Positions 8,076-17,905 are shown, counted from the first letter of the stretch. The stretch is 22,588 nt of DNA from Mikrocytos mackini (GCA_030180075.1 JASNJN010000521.1:1-22588); one strand, 5' to 3'. Notes: generated by a model from the sequence alone, not told the origin. A program made the numbers and translations.

Positions 8076-10846
8076 ACTTGAGCTCAAGCCGAAGTTCATA
8101 TTGGCAAACACGCCGCAGTGAGTGGCCAGGCAACTATACGGAGAATACAGAATATCGGTACCAAGAATCTCCCAGAAAACCTTACTACCATGATCCCATT
8201 CAAATAGGAGATCATATTAACGACCACATGGTCAGTAATTCATGGAGAAGTGGGAATGGAACTAGACGTTGCGAAAAGGGCGAATACCTAGAATTTCCAC
8301 TCGTGGGAACAGACAAATGCTCACCGAAGATTAAAGTCCAAAAACTAAATGAAGATGAAAGGCGTGAGTTGGACTTCAACATATGGATGAAAACCTTTGA
8401 AAAAATTAAGGAGGGAAATAAATGGAGTGATAAAAAGGCGGTTACTATGTTCTTAAGATGCATGTCGAGCGAGCTATTCGATAAGATGCCAGAGGAACAA
8501 TCAACACTCCAAGAAATCACTGAGCATATACGTTCACTATTCTTTCCGGGCGACGATTTCTTATTTTACGAAGGAAAATTAAAGTCTATCCATTACAGCA
8601 ACTTCGCAAACCTGTTGGGATATACAAAAGAACTACGTGATCTAACTGAAAGAGCAAATAGATGCTTAGATGCAAAGGAAGCGATAACGGAAAGGGAAAC
8701 TTTCAATCATTTCCTATCTGGCCTACCAAATTTCCTCAAAAGCAGAGCCTTAAGTCATGGGTTAAAGAATATTGAAGTCATCACAGAAAAACTAGACCAG
8801 GAATTAAAAACACACCAGACATATGGAGTACCTATTGATAACAAGGAAATTCTCGAATCCTACGGTGAAACACATAACCGACCACAGGTAAAACATGGAT
8901 ATCCATATAGAAACAATCCTCCATTTGACCCGAATTCTTTCCATAGAACAACTCGTGGGCCCACTCGTCGTTGGAACCGTTGGCCGAAGACGAGACGAGG
9001 AGGATTCTATAACGGAAATGAAACATTCACAGGGCAAAATGAAGGTGGATATAAACGCAATAAACATAACAGACACCCATCTGACAAAAAGGATTGGGAA
9101 AAGGAAAATGACCAACCCGGTAACAACCTTTTATTAAAGTCCGAGGCCCCACAAAAATATAAGCTTCAATTCGAGGGAAGACACCTGGGCAAAAATATAA
9201 TGGCGAACATCGACACGGGAGCCGATTACAATTTCGTAAATGGAAGAACTGCAGCTTCCTTGGCCCGTAAACCACTCGATAAAGCCTTAAAAATTATACT
9301 TGCGGATGGTAGTCAATCGAAAATCGTGGATTTCATAGAAACGGAACTGGAACTAAAACAATTTCCAAATATATTGTTCAAAGTAAAGGCTTATGTCTTA
9401 GAAAACCTTCCAGTGGAGTATAATTTGGGATTAGAATTCCTTACTTCAAATAAGTTTAAAATAGATTTTGAACAAAACACAGTGCAATGTGGAGATAGAG
9501 TTGCAGAACTGCCTTTAAATATTCCAAAGGAGTTGCACTTCACAGTGTCAGATACGAACAAAAACTCACCCGACCATCGACTTCAAGCTAGAGCAATGAC
9601 CATAACCTGTGGTAATGTATTCGGTGAATTATTAGAGAAATACAAATCAAAAAATCCAGCACTTGGAACTTTCCCTGACCTAGAAGCAGAGATAAAGGTC
9701 AAAGAGGGGACCGTTATTAGATCAAAGCCATATCCTATAGCACTTCATAACTATGCCGAAATCAAGGATGAAGTCAATCGATTACTACAACAACAAATCA
9801 TAAGATATTCGAACAGTCCGATTACTTCACCAGCATTTGGTGTTAGGAAGAAAAATGGCCAATTTAGAATTGTCTGCGACTATAGACAGTTAAATAAATA
9901 CGTGGTCAAAGGCAACTTTCCTCTTCCAAGTGCAGATAGCCTGTTATTCGGACTAAAAGGAAAACGTTATTTCTCGACGATTGACTTGAACAGCGGTTTC
10001 CACCAAATAAAGGTTAAAGAAGAAGACAAAGAAAAAACCAGTTTTGTGTTGCCATGGGGTCAGTTCGAATACAACCGACTACCCTTTGGCCTGTGCGAAT
10101 CACCACGCATCTTCCAAATGGCCATGAACAAACTATTTGCAGGTTTTGAGAACGTCATGGTGTTTGTGGACGACATCTTGTGTGCTACAGAAACCGTGGA
10201 CGAGCACACCAAACTTATTGATGAAGTTCTTAGTATATTGGTTGACAATGGTATCTCGGTCAATTTCACAAAAAGCAGATTCCACCTGAAAAGTGTTAGT
10301 TACCTTGGACAAATTATTGAGGAGGGGTCCATAAGAGCAGACCTTTCGGGATTCGACGAACAAAAACTACTGCGAATACCTAGTACCAAAAAGCAACTTA
10401 GAGGGTTAATTGGGTACGTGAATTGGTATAGACCATATATAATTGGCCTTTCACAATTAATGGCGCCAATCACCGATAAGTTGAAACAATCAAACTTTAA
10501 ATTCGATACCTCCGACCAGGAATTACTAGAACATATATCTAGCAAAATTAAAGAAAGCCAACGATTGGCCTTCCCCGATTTTACCCAAGTTTTTGAACTC
10601 TACACGGATGCCTCTAAGGATGGTATAGGCGCGGTGTTAATACAAAACCACAAATTAATAAGAATTTATAGTTATAAAATAAACGAAATTGAAATGACAT
10701 ACAACACAGTGGAGAAAGAATTTTATGCTGTGTTCCGAGCTTTGCTGAAATTCAGAACATTGATCTGTAATTCAAAAGTAATAATAAGAACCGACAGTAA
10801 TAATTTGAGGTATGACAAATCAGCAATTACAAATCGGACACAGTGA
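7991..10846 (+). pseudogene. gag-pol: gag-pol, 5' part: Gag, protease, reverse transcriptase, truncated RNase H
   Basis: The 951-codon frame begins with a basic arginine/glycine-rich head. A capsid-like helical region follows (about residues 115-265). A second basic stretch near 320-375 stands where many elements have a CCHC zinc knuckle; none is present. The aspartic protease motif starts at D408 (DTGA). Reverse transcriptase shows LPFG near 698 and the catalytic FVDD at 725-728. RNase H residues D873, E908/E910 and D935 are visible. The frame ends at TGA (10844-10846), where relatives usually have arginine before tryptophan. A CGA-to-TGA change would explain it. The frame goes on beyond the stop to the MITE at 10890. 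Gag and Pol share one frame, with no programmed frameshift needed. Confidence 0.9.
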
Positions 10847-10889
10847 TGGAAAGTAGCTATTCAAGACTTTGAAATTAACTGGGAACATA

Positions 10890-11129
10890 TGTGTCGTTTT
10901 GTTTCAAGATGGGTCCTTTTTTAAATTTGAAAATCCGTCTTAAACTGACGATCAACCCATCATGTTTATATTATTTTTTTTCCGTTTTCATTTATATCAT
11001 AAATATATACATTTGAATTTGTGTGTATTGAATTTCGTTTGTTAAAAACGTTTATAAACATATTCTTTCATTCCAACAACACGGATATTATTATCATGAA
11101 AAGGACTCATCTTGAAACAAAACGACACA
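10890..11129. mobile_element. mariner-type MITE (240 bp) inserted in RNase H at a TA site
   Basis: Terminal inverted repeats of 31 bp begin TGTGTCGTTTTGTTTCAAGA and differ at one position. TA lies at both ends (10888-10889 and 11130-11131). The interior is AT-rich and non-coding. Element plus one TA equals 242 bp, which exactly accounts for the frame offset between the two halves of gag-pol. The RNase H C-terminal residues resume directly after the right TA and reach the usual A-D-x-L-S-R motif by about 11170. TA duplication points to Tc1/mariner mobilisation. It is younger than the retrotransposon it interrupts. Confidence 0.92.
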
Positions 11130-12336
11130 TATTAAAGGATCAAAAAACGTCGGTGCTGACTTCCTATCCAGGAATATGTGTATTCATACGGAGGTGGAAC
11201 AAAAGCCTTTTGATTACGATTTGGTAAGCACGAAGCAAAAGGAAATGGATGCAGAGGTTCGACAAAAATATAATGAGAAGGAGTTTAACGGATATCTCAT
11301 GCTTACCGATAAAAATAACAGAGTTGTCGTACCAGAGGATATCGCGATTTCATACTTAAAGAACTTACATGAGCAACTAGGCCATGCAGGTATTAATAGG
11401 ATGCGAAACACTATAAATAGATACGTGTATATCTATAAGTTACAAAACAAAATTATTGAAATAGTGCAGCAGTGTCAGCCATCCCAGGTTTGTAAACAAG
11501 ATGGCGGAAGAGATGGCAGGATCACAGGTTATGTTGGAAATAAAACAACACGCTTCAACGATTACATTTCCACAGACATACTAGGACCAATAGAATTAAA
11601 CGAGTTTAATGATGATGGGAAAGGATGGATTCTGACCATTACAGACAGCTATAGTAGATTCAGCAGGTTGTATTTGCTTTACAAACCTGATGGAGCAACA
11701 GTGTGTCATATGTTCCGCGAAGGTTGGATAAAGGAGTTTGGATCCCCATCATTTGTTTTAAGTGATAACGGTTCGTGTTACGATTGTAAGACGTTTTTAA
11801 AAATGTGTGAAGAGTTCCAAATTGAACTATCCAATACAACTAGTTACAATCCAACCTCGAACGGAATATCTGAACGAATAAACCGTAGTATAGGAAACTG
11901 TTTAAGGACAAACAAAGGGCACACTATTGCGGAGACATTGAAAATGGCAGAAGATGGGTTAAACTTAGGTTACAACAGGACTATAAAAGCTGCGCCTATT
12001 GAGCTAGTAAAAAAGTTCCATCCATTAGATCCTTTGAAAAGAAAGATAAACATCCCAGAAGAAACGATATTATCTAGAATAAATGAAGCCTCAAAAGCGA
12101 CAAACAAAAGAACGAACGACCGTAGATACATTAGAAATCAATACAAAATAGGAGACACGGTATTCATTAGGAACCAAGTACGTAGAAAATTAGATGATTA
12201 CTGGAAGGGTCCATATATATTAACTACCTCTAAGAGTAACGGCAATACTTGGGAAGTTGATAAAGGTAATACCAAAGAATGGGTGAACATCAAAAATATG
12301 AAACCGTGGAGAGGTTGTGAAGAGGTGGCAGGATGA
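11130..12336 (+). pseudogene. gag-pol: gag-pol, 3' part: end of RNase H and integrase
   Basis: The frame is open from the MITE boundary to TGA at 12334-12336. The ATG at 11176 is internal and not a natural start. An N-terminal zinc-binding region has H-x4-H (HEQLGH) followed by C-x5-C, slightly wider than the usual C-x2-C. The catalytic core has D134, D197 and E233 (numbered from 11176). The second and third are separated by exactly 35 residues, the D,D-35-E signature. The C-terminal domain contains KGPYIL (the GPY/F motif) and VRRKLDDYW. All catalytic residues are intact, so this half is damaged only by the upstream breaks. The stop codon overlaps the start of the 3' LTR. Confidence 0.9.
12319..12333 (+). 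promoter_or_regulatory. probable polypurine tract
   Basis: GAAGAGGTGGCAGGA immediately precedes the 3' LTR and is almost all purine. It is the expected position of the plus-strand primer and also encodes the last residues of integrase. The related element on the minus strand has a similar junction (GGCAGAG then TAACGT, against GGCAGGA then TGACGT here). Confidence 0.6.
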
Positions 12337-12498
12337 CGTATCTCGAATTAGATACGTCCTTTGGGAAAAGATTCCCGAAAAAGATAATAATTAAATATTT
12401 AGAAATTTAGACAATGGTGTTTAATCGACGAAGAGGGAACTACAGCCCCTCGTTTAGGTTTAGACAATCTACTCGACCCCGATATGGGCGACACGGCA
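12334..12498 (+). repeat. 3' LTR (165 bp)
   Basis: Same length as the 5' LTR with three substitutions. It repeats the gag ATG (12414) and about 28 codons of Gag start, which here read on briefly into flanking DNA before a stop. It starts exactly at the pol stop codon. Confidence 0.9.
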
Positions 12499-13047
12499 AT
12501 ATTTTATTATTCTAATAAATGAAATCATATTTTGTATTTCTAGAGATATATGAGATATTATGGATGGAATTACAAATTTTTATAAAAAGAAAATGAAAAT
12601 AACGTTCAACAAATTATGTTAAATGTATTCAATGATATGTTATTTGTTTTTTTAAGTCCAAAGGAGTATGGAATAATGTTTAATTCGGTTTTTAAAAAAG
12701 TTATTTTAAATTCCCAAAATTGTGCCAAGAAAAACGTGTTCTTGGTAGGGCCCCTCTGGTGAAAAAATTGTAAAAGCTTGGTGATAAAACAGTTTAGTTA
12801 ATTATATAAGGAATATAGATGTATTTGTGTTGATTTAAAATATTTACTTGTATGCATTTTGTAGAACTGGGATATCCCATCAAACACATGAATATGGAAA
12901 TATAATTGGTAAACTGTATATTTACGTATTTTGATGTTAAAATACTCTTGTTAAACTAAGAATATTTGAATTTTTAAAATAAAACAAATGTTTGATGGTT
13001 AAAATGACTATATTTTGGAAGTCAATACACCAATTTATAAAATAAGT
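12499..13047. other. gene-free spacer between two retrotransposon copies
   Basis: AT-rich with no gene recognised. One hairpin is visible near 12725-12746 (CCAAGAA/TTCTTGG, 7-nt loop). Confidence 0.4.
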
Positions 13048-13238
13048 TGCCGTGTCCGCGGTTGCTGTGAGAGCGGTTATGGTTGGAATTGTAATATTGG
13101 TCAGGCATAACAAAGATAAATTGTTGTAAGTTTTATGATGAAAAGTAAATTTCGTAATTATTTAAGATATTCATTGAGACCGTCAAACTCCAGTGGAGAA
13201 GGTATCTCTAACATGGCTTTGCTCATACAGCCACGTTA
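13048..13238 (-). repeat. 3' LTR of a second, divergent Ty3/gypsy element
   Basis: On the minus strand this follows an integrase tail and a purine-rich tract (GGGAAGAGAGGCAGAG). It begins TAACGTGGCT, pairing with AGCCATGTTA as an opening hairpin (9 of 10 pairs), and a CTCCA/TGGAG hairpin follows. An ATG at 13108 opens a frame whose last codons, CAC GGC AAC, end at the same place and phase as in the first element's LTR (GACACGGCA at the end). Overall sequence similarity is low but the layout is identical. It is about 191 bp. Confidence 0.65.
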
Positions 13239-13269
13239 CTCTGCCTCTCTTCCCACAAGCACTTACCCT

Positions 13270-13588
13270 CTAAGGTTTAAGTTGCTTTATATTAACCCAA
13301 ACACATGTGTTGTCCTTATTAATCAGACACACATTTCCAGTATCCTTCGTTTCAAGAATTTCATATGGGCCGTCGAATAGATTGTCAAGCTTGCTTCTAA
13401 CGTTCCTTCTAGTTAGTACGCGCATTCCCTGTTTAAATTCGAATTTCGTCATACGGTTCTGGTTTCTCTTTTCTAGTTCTTTCAAACTAGTCCGTTTGAC
13501 CCGTTCTTCCACTTCCTTGTAGTTTATATCCAGTTTTCGTTCCAATAAGTCCAGCGTTGAAAATCCGTATACTAATTCATGTGGGGAG
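13270..13588 (-). pseudogene. integrase C-terminal fragment of a second Ty3/gypsy element
   Basis: The minus-strand frame runs from about 13588 (SPHELVYGF, the usual P-x-E-L-x-x-G segment after the integrase core) to a TAG at 13270-13272. It includes FKQGMRVLTRRNVRSKLDN and FDGPYEILE, the GPY/F chromodomain-like module of Ty3/gypsy integrases. Compared with the first element, the motif order is the same but the residues differ substantially, so this is another subfamily. The catalytic core and everything upstream are missing; similarity stops abruptly near 13590. The stop codon lies 32 bases before the LTR. Confidence 0.85.
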
Positions 13589-13604
13589 AGGGGGAAAATT
13601 TAAA

Positions 13605-13982
13605 TTTTCAAAAAAAATCCCAACATTCCTCCTGATTTAGTAACGCACAGTATGACTGCAGAAAGATCAGGGCGGATTGTTGGGTCGGAGAAACCTCCGA
13701 ATAATGGCTGCCATAGTAAACTACTGTGCAGGGGCCAATTTCCAATGTTCCCATGTAGGGAACAATCAGCTGAAGGGAACAAGGAATAAAGGGTCCGAAA
13801 CCACCAAATATGAGTGGCATGCCAAAACCGTCCCGTCTCGGGTAACACAGCTAATGCTATATACAGAGCAGGGTACACGGTACTGTCGTGGTCGTAAACC
13901 TGAGTTAGGTATCCATATGGGTAGATAGTGTTTGACCACGACGGAATAAGCGCAACAAACGCCCTCTTCCTATAATTGTTAT
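13605..13982 (-). pseudogene. frameshifted fragment of a probable multi-pass membrane transporter
   Basis: On the minus strand one frame reads YRKRAFVALIPSWSNTIYPY and on through hydrophobic YPALYIALAVLPETG. It then slips by one base near 13810-13825 into GFGMPLIFGGFGPFIPCSLQ and further hydrophobic segments ending QEECWDFF. Composition is less AT-rich than the surroundings, and both halves read as protein-like membrane segments. The glycine-rich hydrophobic segments suggest a major-facilitator-type permease, but no diagnostic motif is complete. There is no credible start and the fragment stops near the integrase relic. It is either a decayed host gene or one captured between elements. Confidence 0.4.
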
Positions 13983-13989
13983 GTTTTAT

Positions 13990-14460
13990 AAAAAATAAAT
14001 CGAATTAACAACCCAGTTTATGGTATAAGTCGGTACATATAACAATGCTATGTTTACATTGGTGTATGTGCCGCCCCAGTTCACAAACTCATTGATAAAG
14101 GTAAAATATGCCTTCCATTTTCAAAAATGTTTTGTAAGACCAATAAAATTTATTTGGCAAACGTAAAATGTTTTTGAAAGTGTATATGAGTAATACGAAA
14201 AGGCTGAGCAAATGGCGGTGCCCGTAGTTTTGATAAACAGAAAAATCTGTTTTCAAAATTTTAAATTTCTAAAAACTAATCGGTGATTATCTTCATTCGG
14301 CGTATAGGTTTTCAGATATTTCTTTCCCATGTGTATCCCAAGAACATAAGACGAAAAGCACTTGACTAAGGTTCTGATAGGGATCTTCAAAGACACAGAA
14401 AAGAAACAACCTCAGTAAAAGTCACTTATGCCATTTAGGGCCAACACACCTCATCATAGC
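13990..14460. other. gene-free spacer
   Basis: No protein-like frame, inverted repeat pair or array was recognised between the transporter relic and the hAT-like element. Confidence 0.4.
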
Positions 14461-16783
14461 TAGGGCCGTGAAAAATAGTACTTTTGCAAATTTTTAAAAT
14501 CAAGGTATAGCCTCAGAGGACGCTTTTAAATATTGTATTTCTTTTTATAAGTGTTCAATCGTGTTTTTTGATTTTGTACTATGGTACTATTTCGTTAGTT
14601 TTGGTACTATTTTAGATTTAAAATTTTGAAAAATAGTACTTATTGAAACTCGAAAGGCTCATGGATTTTCTCATAGGATTCGGCACAAAATTCTTCATAT
14701 TAAGTACCGACAAACCATTTCACTGCGTATATAAGTGTAAAGTGTCGCACAACAGAAATCAGAATAAAAAAATTTAGTGTCTTAAGACACAGAAGATACT
14801 TTACCTTCCCGACATCTAACCCCGAAATCGGCCATTTACCAACACCTCACTTACAACACTATGCTATTTTAAAAGCCAAATCAACACATATTTTATTAGA
14901 AAGAATATACTATTAAATGTTAGAAAACAATCTTACAGCATTCTTCAATAAGTACAGACTTCTCGATCCTTATACATATTCAAAGAACAATATCATATCG
15001 TAATAGCACGACGTTTAACAACATTTAAGATAACGGCTGACAATATTATAATTTATATATCGACATGTATAAAGATTTGCTTAAGGGTGATAAAGCAATT
15101 ATCGCTGTTGGGGTTTTAGTAACAACTTATTTTGGGAGACAAACATTTATGATCCTCGAATAATAAATAAGTAAATACACAAAACGTTCATATTGGTCAA
15201 ATATTTTTTATTTATTAGATATATCTTTTAAACAAAGAATTACATATAAAATTTTTTCCCTTTATTCCACGTTATTAACTTTATAACACCTATTAACAAT
15301 CCGCTTATTTCATTTAGTTTTATACCTCCGATTACTCTTTTGTTTAAGTATATAGTAAGGAATAAAATTTAAGAATTTGTTTTATCATCAATTGAAATAA
15401 ACTGTCAGTGTCTCTATTTACACTTCATTAGAAATTCCCTGGTTATTTTGTTTATCTTTTATCGTAGCAAGCGTGCAAAAAGGAACAAGAGAATCCAAAT
15501 GTTTGAGCTTAGAAAATAGTGTCTTTGTATTCATAGTTGCATCTGTGCTGTTGTTACCATCATTTTCTGTATTAAAACATAATTTGTTAAGTCTATATAA
15601 TTGGAGAATATGTGCCTCGGTAAGTTGTTGTGTAGAGTCATGTCGATTAGAAAGATTGCCATTAATTTACTATTCAACATAGATGAACATACTTAGAAGA
15701 ACTTGTAGCGGAAATTTGTAAATGTAATCAACAAGTATTCTGTATTGTTGAAGTAAATGGTTAATAATTCATTGATAAAGTATATGCATAGTTTTAAGGG
15801 GTTATTCTCCTCGTTAACGCCGACTAAAATTCGTATTTTCTTTTATTAACTTCTTTATTACAAGTTGTGAGAAACAGAAAATAAATCATAAACAGCCTTC
15901 TATTTGGTTGATAAGGTCATGCCTAGACTTAATCATTATTAAGGAGATCAGAAAGAAAACAAAGTGGTCTGTGTTGGAAATGAAAAGAGGCTTATTTCCG
16001 GTTTTGGTGTGTTAAGATGTTGTATATTATTGCATCGGAAACCCTTTTGTATACATTGTGCCAATGAGCCTTTCCAGATATCATCAAGTTATTTATTGTA
16101 AATAACCCTTGTTAAATACAAAAAGATGTATTTCTTAATCATGGAAGTTGTTAACTGAGGTGTTTCGTCCATTGAAACTATGAAGTTCAAACAAGTCCTC
16201 GTTTACAATAAAATCTGACAAATGAATAAAGTATTGGAGTCAATGAAAAGGGCTTTTTCGAAGAATGAATGAGTTGGTTTTGTACTAAAACTCTAAAAGA
16301 AGTTTTCAGAATATACACCGGCATTATTGCTGTGTACAGTTTTGTAACGAGTGCTTGATTCTGTTACGTCACTCTTTGTCATAGATGTGGTCGCTTGGTT
16401 AGTCTTCAAAGTTAATTTTCGCGAAGTTGTAAATATCAAGCCTTGAAATCAAAAGAATTCGCAATTGTGCCCATGGTTTACGTAATGTGTTGGTTATTAT
16501 AGTTATATCATTTATCTCATTGATTCAACAGCGATATTAGTCTTGGTTCATTTGCAAAATTTAAAATTTTAGTTTAGAAACAAGGGACGTCACAAAACAC
16601 CAGCATTGACCAGTTTACACGTTTTTAATAAGTAAAATATTAGTCAAAACTGTCCAATGACCAAATTTTTGTACAAAATGCCAAACCAAATAATGGTACT
16701 ATTTGGTACTATTTTGGGTATATTGAAAGGGAATTTGGGGTTACTATTTAAGCATAAAATTTGTACTATAATTCACGGCCCTA
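14461..16783. mobile_element. hAT-like non-autonomous element, 2.3 kb
   Basis: The left end TAGGGCCGTGAAAAATAGTAC and the right end, read on the other strand, TAGGGCCGTGAATTATAGTAC are inverted repeats with only two or three differences over 21 bp. TAGGGCCGTG-type termini are common in hAT elements. Subterminal GGTACTATTT motifs recur at 14579-14615 and 16694-16715. Nothing inside resembles a transposase, and the longest frame (15473-15682) is featureless. Flanking 8-mers (ATCATAGC and ATAATCAG) do not match, so the target duplication has decayed or one end is not the original partner. Confidence 0.6.
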
Positions 16784-16821
16784 ATAATCAGCAATTGTTA
16801 AAAAAAAATTTTTTTTTTTAA

Positions 16822-17421
16822 ATGGTCCATGATAAAAAATCAAAGTGCAAGGCTTGGATGGTGAATCCACAGGTAGGCAAAAACACGCTGAAGTGGAATC
16901 CCTTCGTACGCCAGACCAAAAGAGGCATTAACTTGTCTGGCCCTCCGTTCAAAGCTGCCATGAAAATGGAGAAGGTCGGGGCGGATAAAGGGCAGAGTCC
17001 CCTGCGTAGACCCAAAAAAGGTGCACTGATGATCAGTAACAGCGAGCAGCGGGAACGTATAAGTACAATAAACGCCACTCCGATTAATAAAATTATATAT
17101 CCCAATCCCTGTCCCAAATCAAAACGCGGCAGGCCAAAAAAGCCCAACGCAAAAACCCAGGTGTCGATAGACAAATGGGTCGTCTCAAGCATATCTTGTA
17201 AAACTGAAACAGACAATAAAAAAATTATTCATAAAAAGTCCAAACCGAAAGGAGAGGGCCCAGTTTTTGTACCGAAATGGAAAAATCCAAATTGGTTAGG
17301 CTTCAGGGTCCCGAAAGCTATTGAAACACAAAAGCAACGGAACCACTTTTTAAAAATTTTATATTCAAAGAAAACCAAAAAAAGTGATTCTAGAAATGAC
17401 GAATCAAAACAGGAAACTTGA
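16822..17421 (+). CDS. unrecognised basic protein with adaptor-like and AT-hook-like motifs, 199 aa
   Basis: The ATG at 16822 follows a poly-A/T stretch 38 bases after the hAT-like element. The N-terminus has KCKAWMVNP, a second NP about ten residues on (WNPFV), then INLSGPPFKAAMK. The order C-x2-W-x2-NP ... NP ... I-x3-GP-x-F-K resembles the two-cysteine adaptor domain known from large DNA viruses, but the expected second cysteine is absent and the spacing is longer. Near residues 98-112, KSKRGRPKKPNAK is AT-hook-like and could bind the minor groove of AT-rich DNA. The rest is lysine-rich with WKNPNWLGF near 152-160. Composition is less AT-rich than the surroundings, supporting coding. It may be the first ORF of a mobile or virus-derived element. 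Confidence 0.45.
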   Translation: MVHDKKSKCKAWMVNPQVGKNTLKWNPFVRQTKRGINLSGPPFKAAMKMEKVGADKGQSPLRRPKKGALMISNSEQRERISTINATPINKIIYPNPCPKSKRGRPKKPNAKTQVSIDKWVVSSISCKTETDNKKIIHKKSKPKGEGPVFVPKWKNPNWLGFRVPKAIETQKQRNHFLKILYSKKTKKSDSRNDESKQET

Positions 17422-17545
17422 AACAATAGATCTCACAGACAAAAGCGAGAAGAAATAGGGAAGCAAACTCGAGAGGAAAAATGCCTCAGACGGGGAGAGG
17501 TGTTAAGCAGGAAAAAAAGTCAGCTTACACTCCCTTCGACCATAA

Positions 17546-17905
17546 GAAAATCGTGGTCCTAGCACACTTACATCACCCCAGAAGAAACAAAACGAAATTG
17601 GGGGTGATGTAGAGGAAGATTGTGACAAGTCAGAAATCCTGGAAGTACGTCCCGGAAAAGGACCGGAACCCACGAGGACTGTCTTGAGATACACAATCTC
17701 CCAATTCCTGGAGTTCCAAGCCAAGCTGCATGAGTTTGTCAGGCTGAACCAAGCTACTATACGAGGAACATACCTCGAGAAGTACGCGGTCGCCGACGGA
17801 GTGAGAAAGGATGAGCTCCTGACCCTCCAAGGATTGGAAACAATCCGGACGCTCATGACAGCAGAAATGTTCCTAGCTAAACTAGTTGACATGGACAAAC
17901 CATAG
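17546..17905 (+). pseudogene. unrecognised open frame without a start, possibly the same locus
   Basis: A 119-codon frame follows a TAA at 17543-17545 and ends at TAG (17903-17905). There is no ATG near its beginning; the first in-frame one is close to 17850. The early part is acidic (GGDVEEDCDKSE). The later part (FLEFQAKLHEFVRLNQATIR and onward to LVDMDKP) looks alpha-helical. GC content is high for this window, and it lies 124 bases after the 199-aa ORF. It could be that gene's continuation after a frameshift or a second ORF of the same element. I recognise no family. Confidence 0.35.

Larger units (their letters stand above)
7911..12498 (+). mobile_element. Ty3/gypsy LTR retrotransposon, nearly full length but inactivated
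   Basis: Two 165-bp direct repeats flank a gag-protease-reverse transcriptase-RNase H-integrase frame, the Ty3/gypsy order. The LTRs differ at three positions, so the insertion is fairly young but not new. The gag-pol frame starts inside the 5' LTR, and its stop codon is the first three bases of the 3' LTR. The copy is disabled by an in-frame TGA at 10844-10846 and by a 240-bp MITE inside RNase H. No matching 4-6 bp target duplication is visible (CTAAC on the left, ATATT on the right), which suggests later rearrangement, inter-element recombination or assembly error. Confidence 0.92.

Noticed and set aside
11021-11227. 68-codon plus-strand frame spanning the MITE and RNase H end
   Set aside because: It crosses the MITE boundary in a frame different from pol; it is a by-product of the insertion.
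16818-17216. 132-codon minus-strand frame opposite the 199-aa ORF
   Set aside because: It is hydrophobic only because it is the antisense of lysine-rich codons. The plus frame has a proper ATG and coherent motifs.
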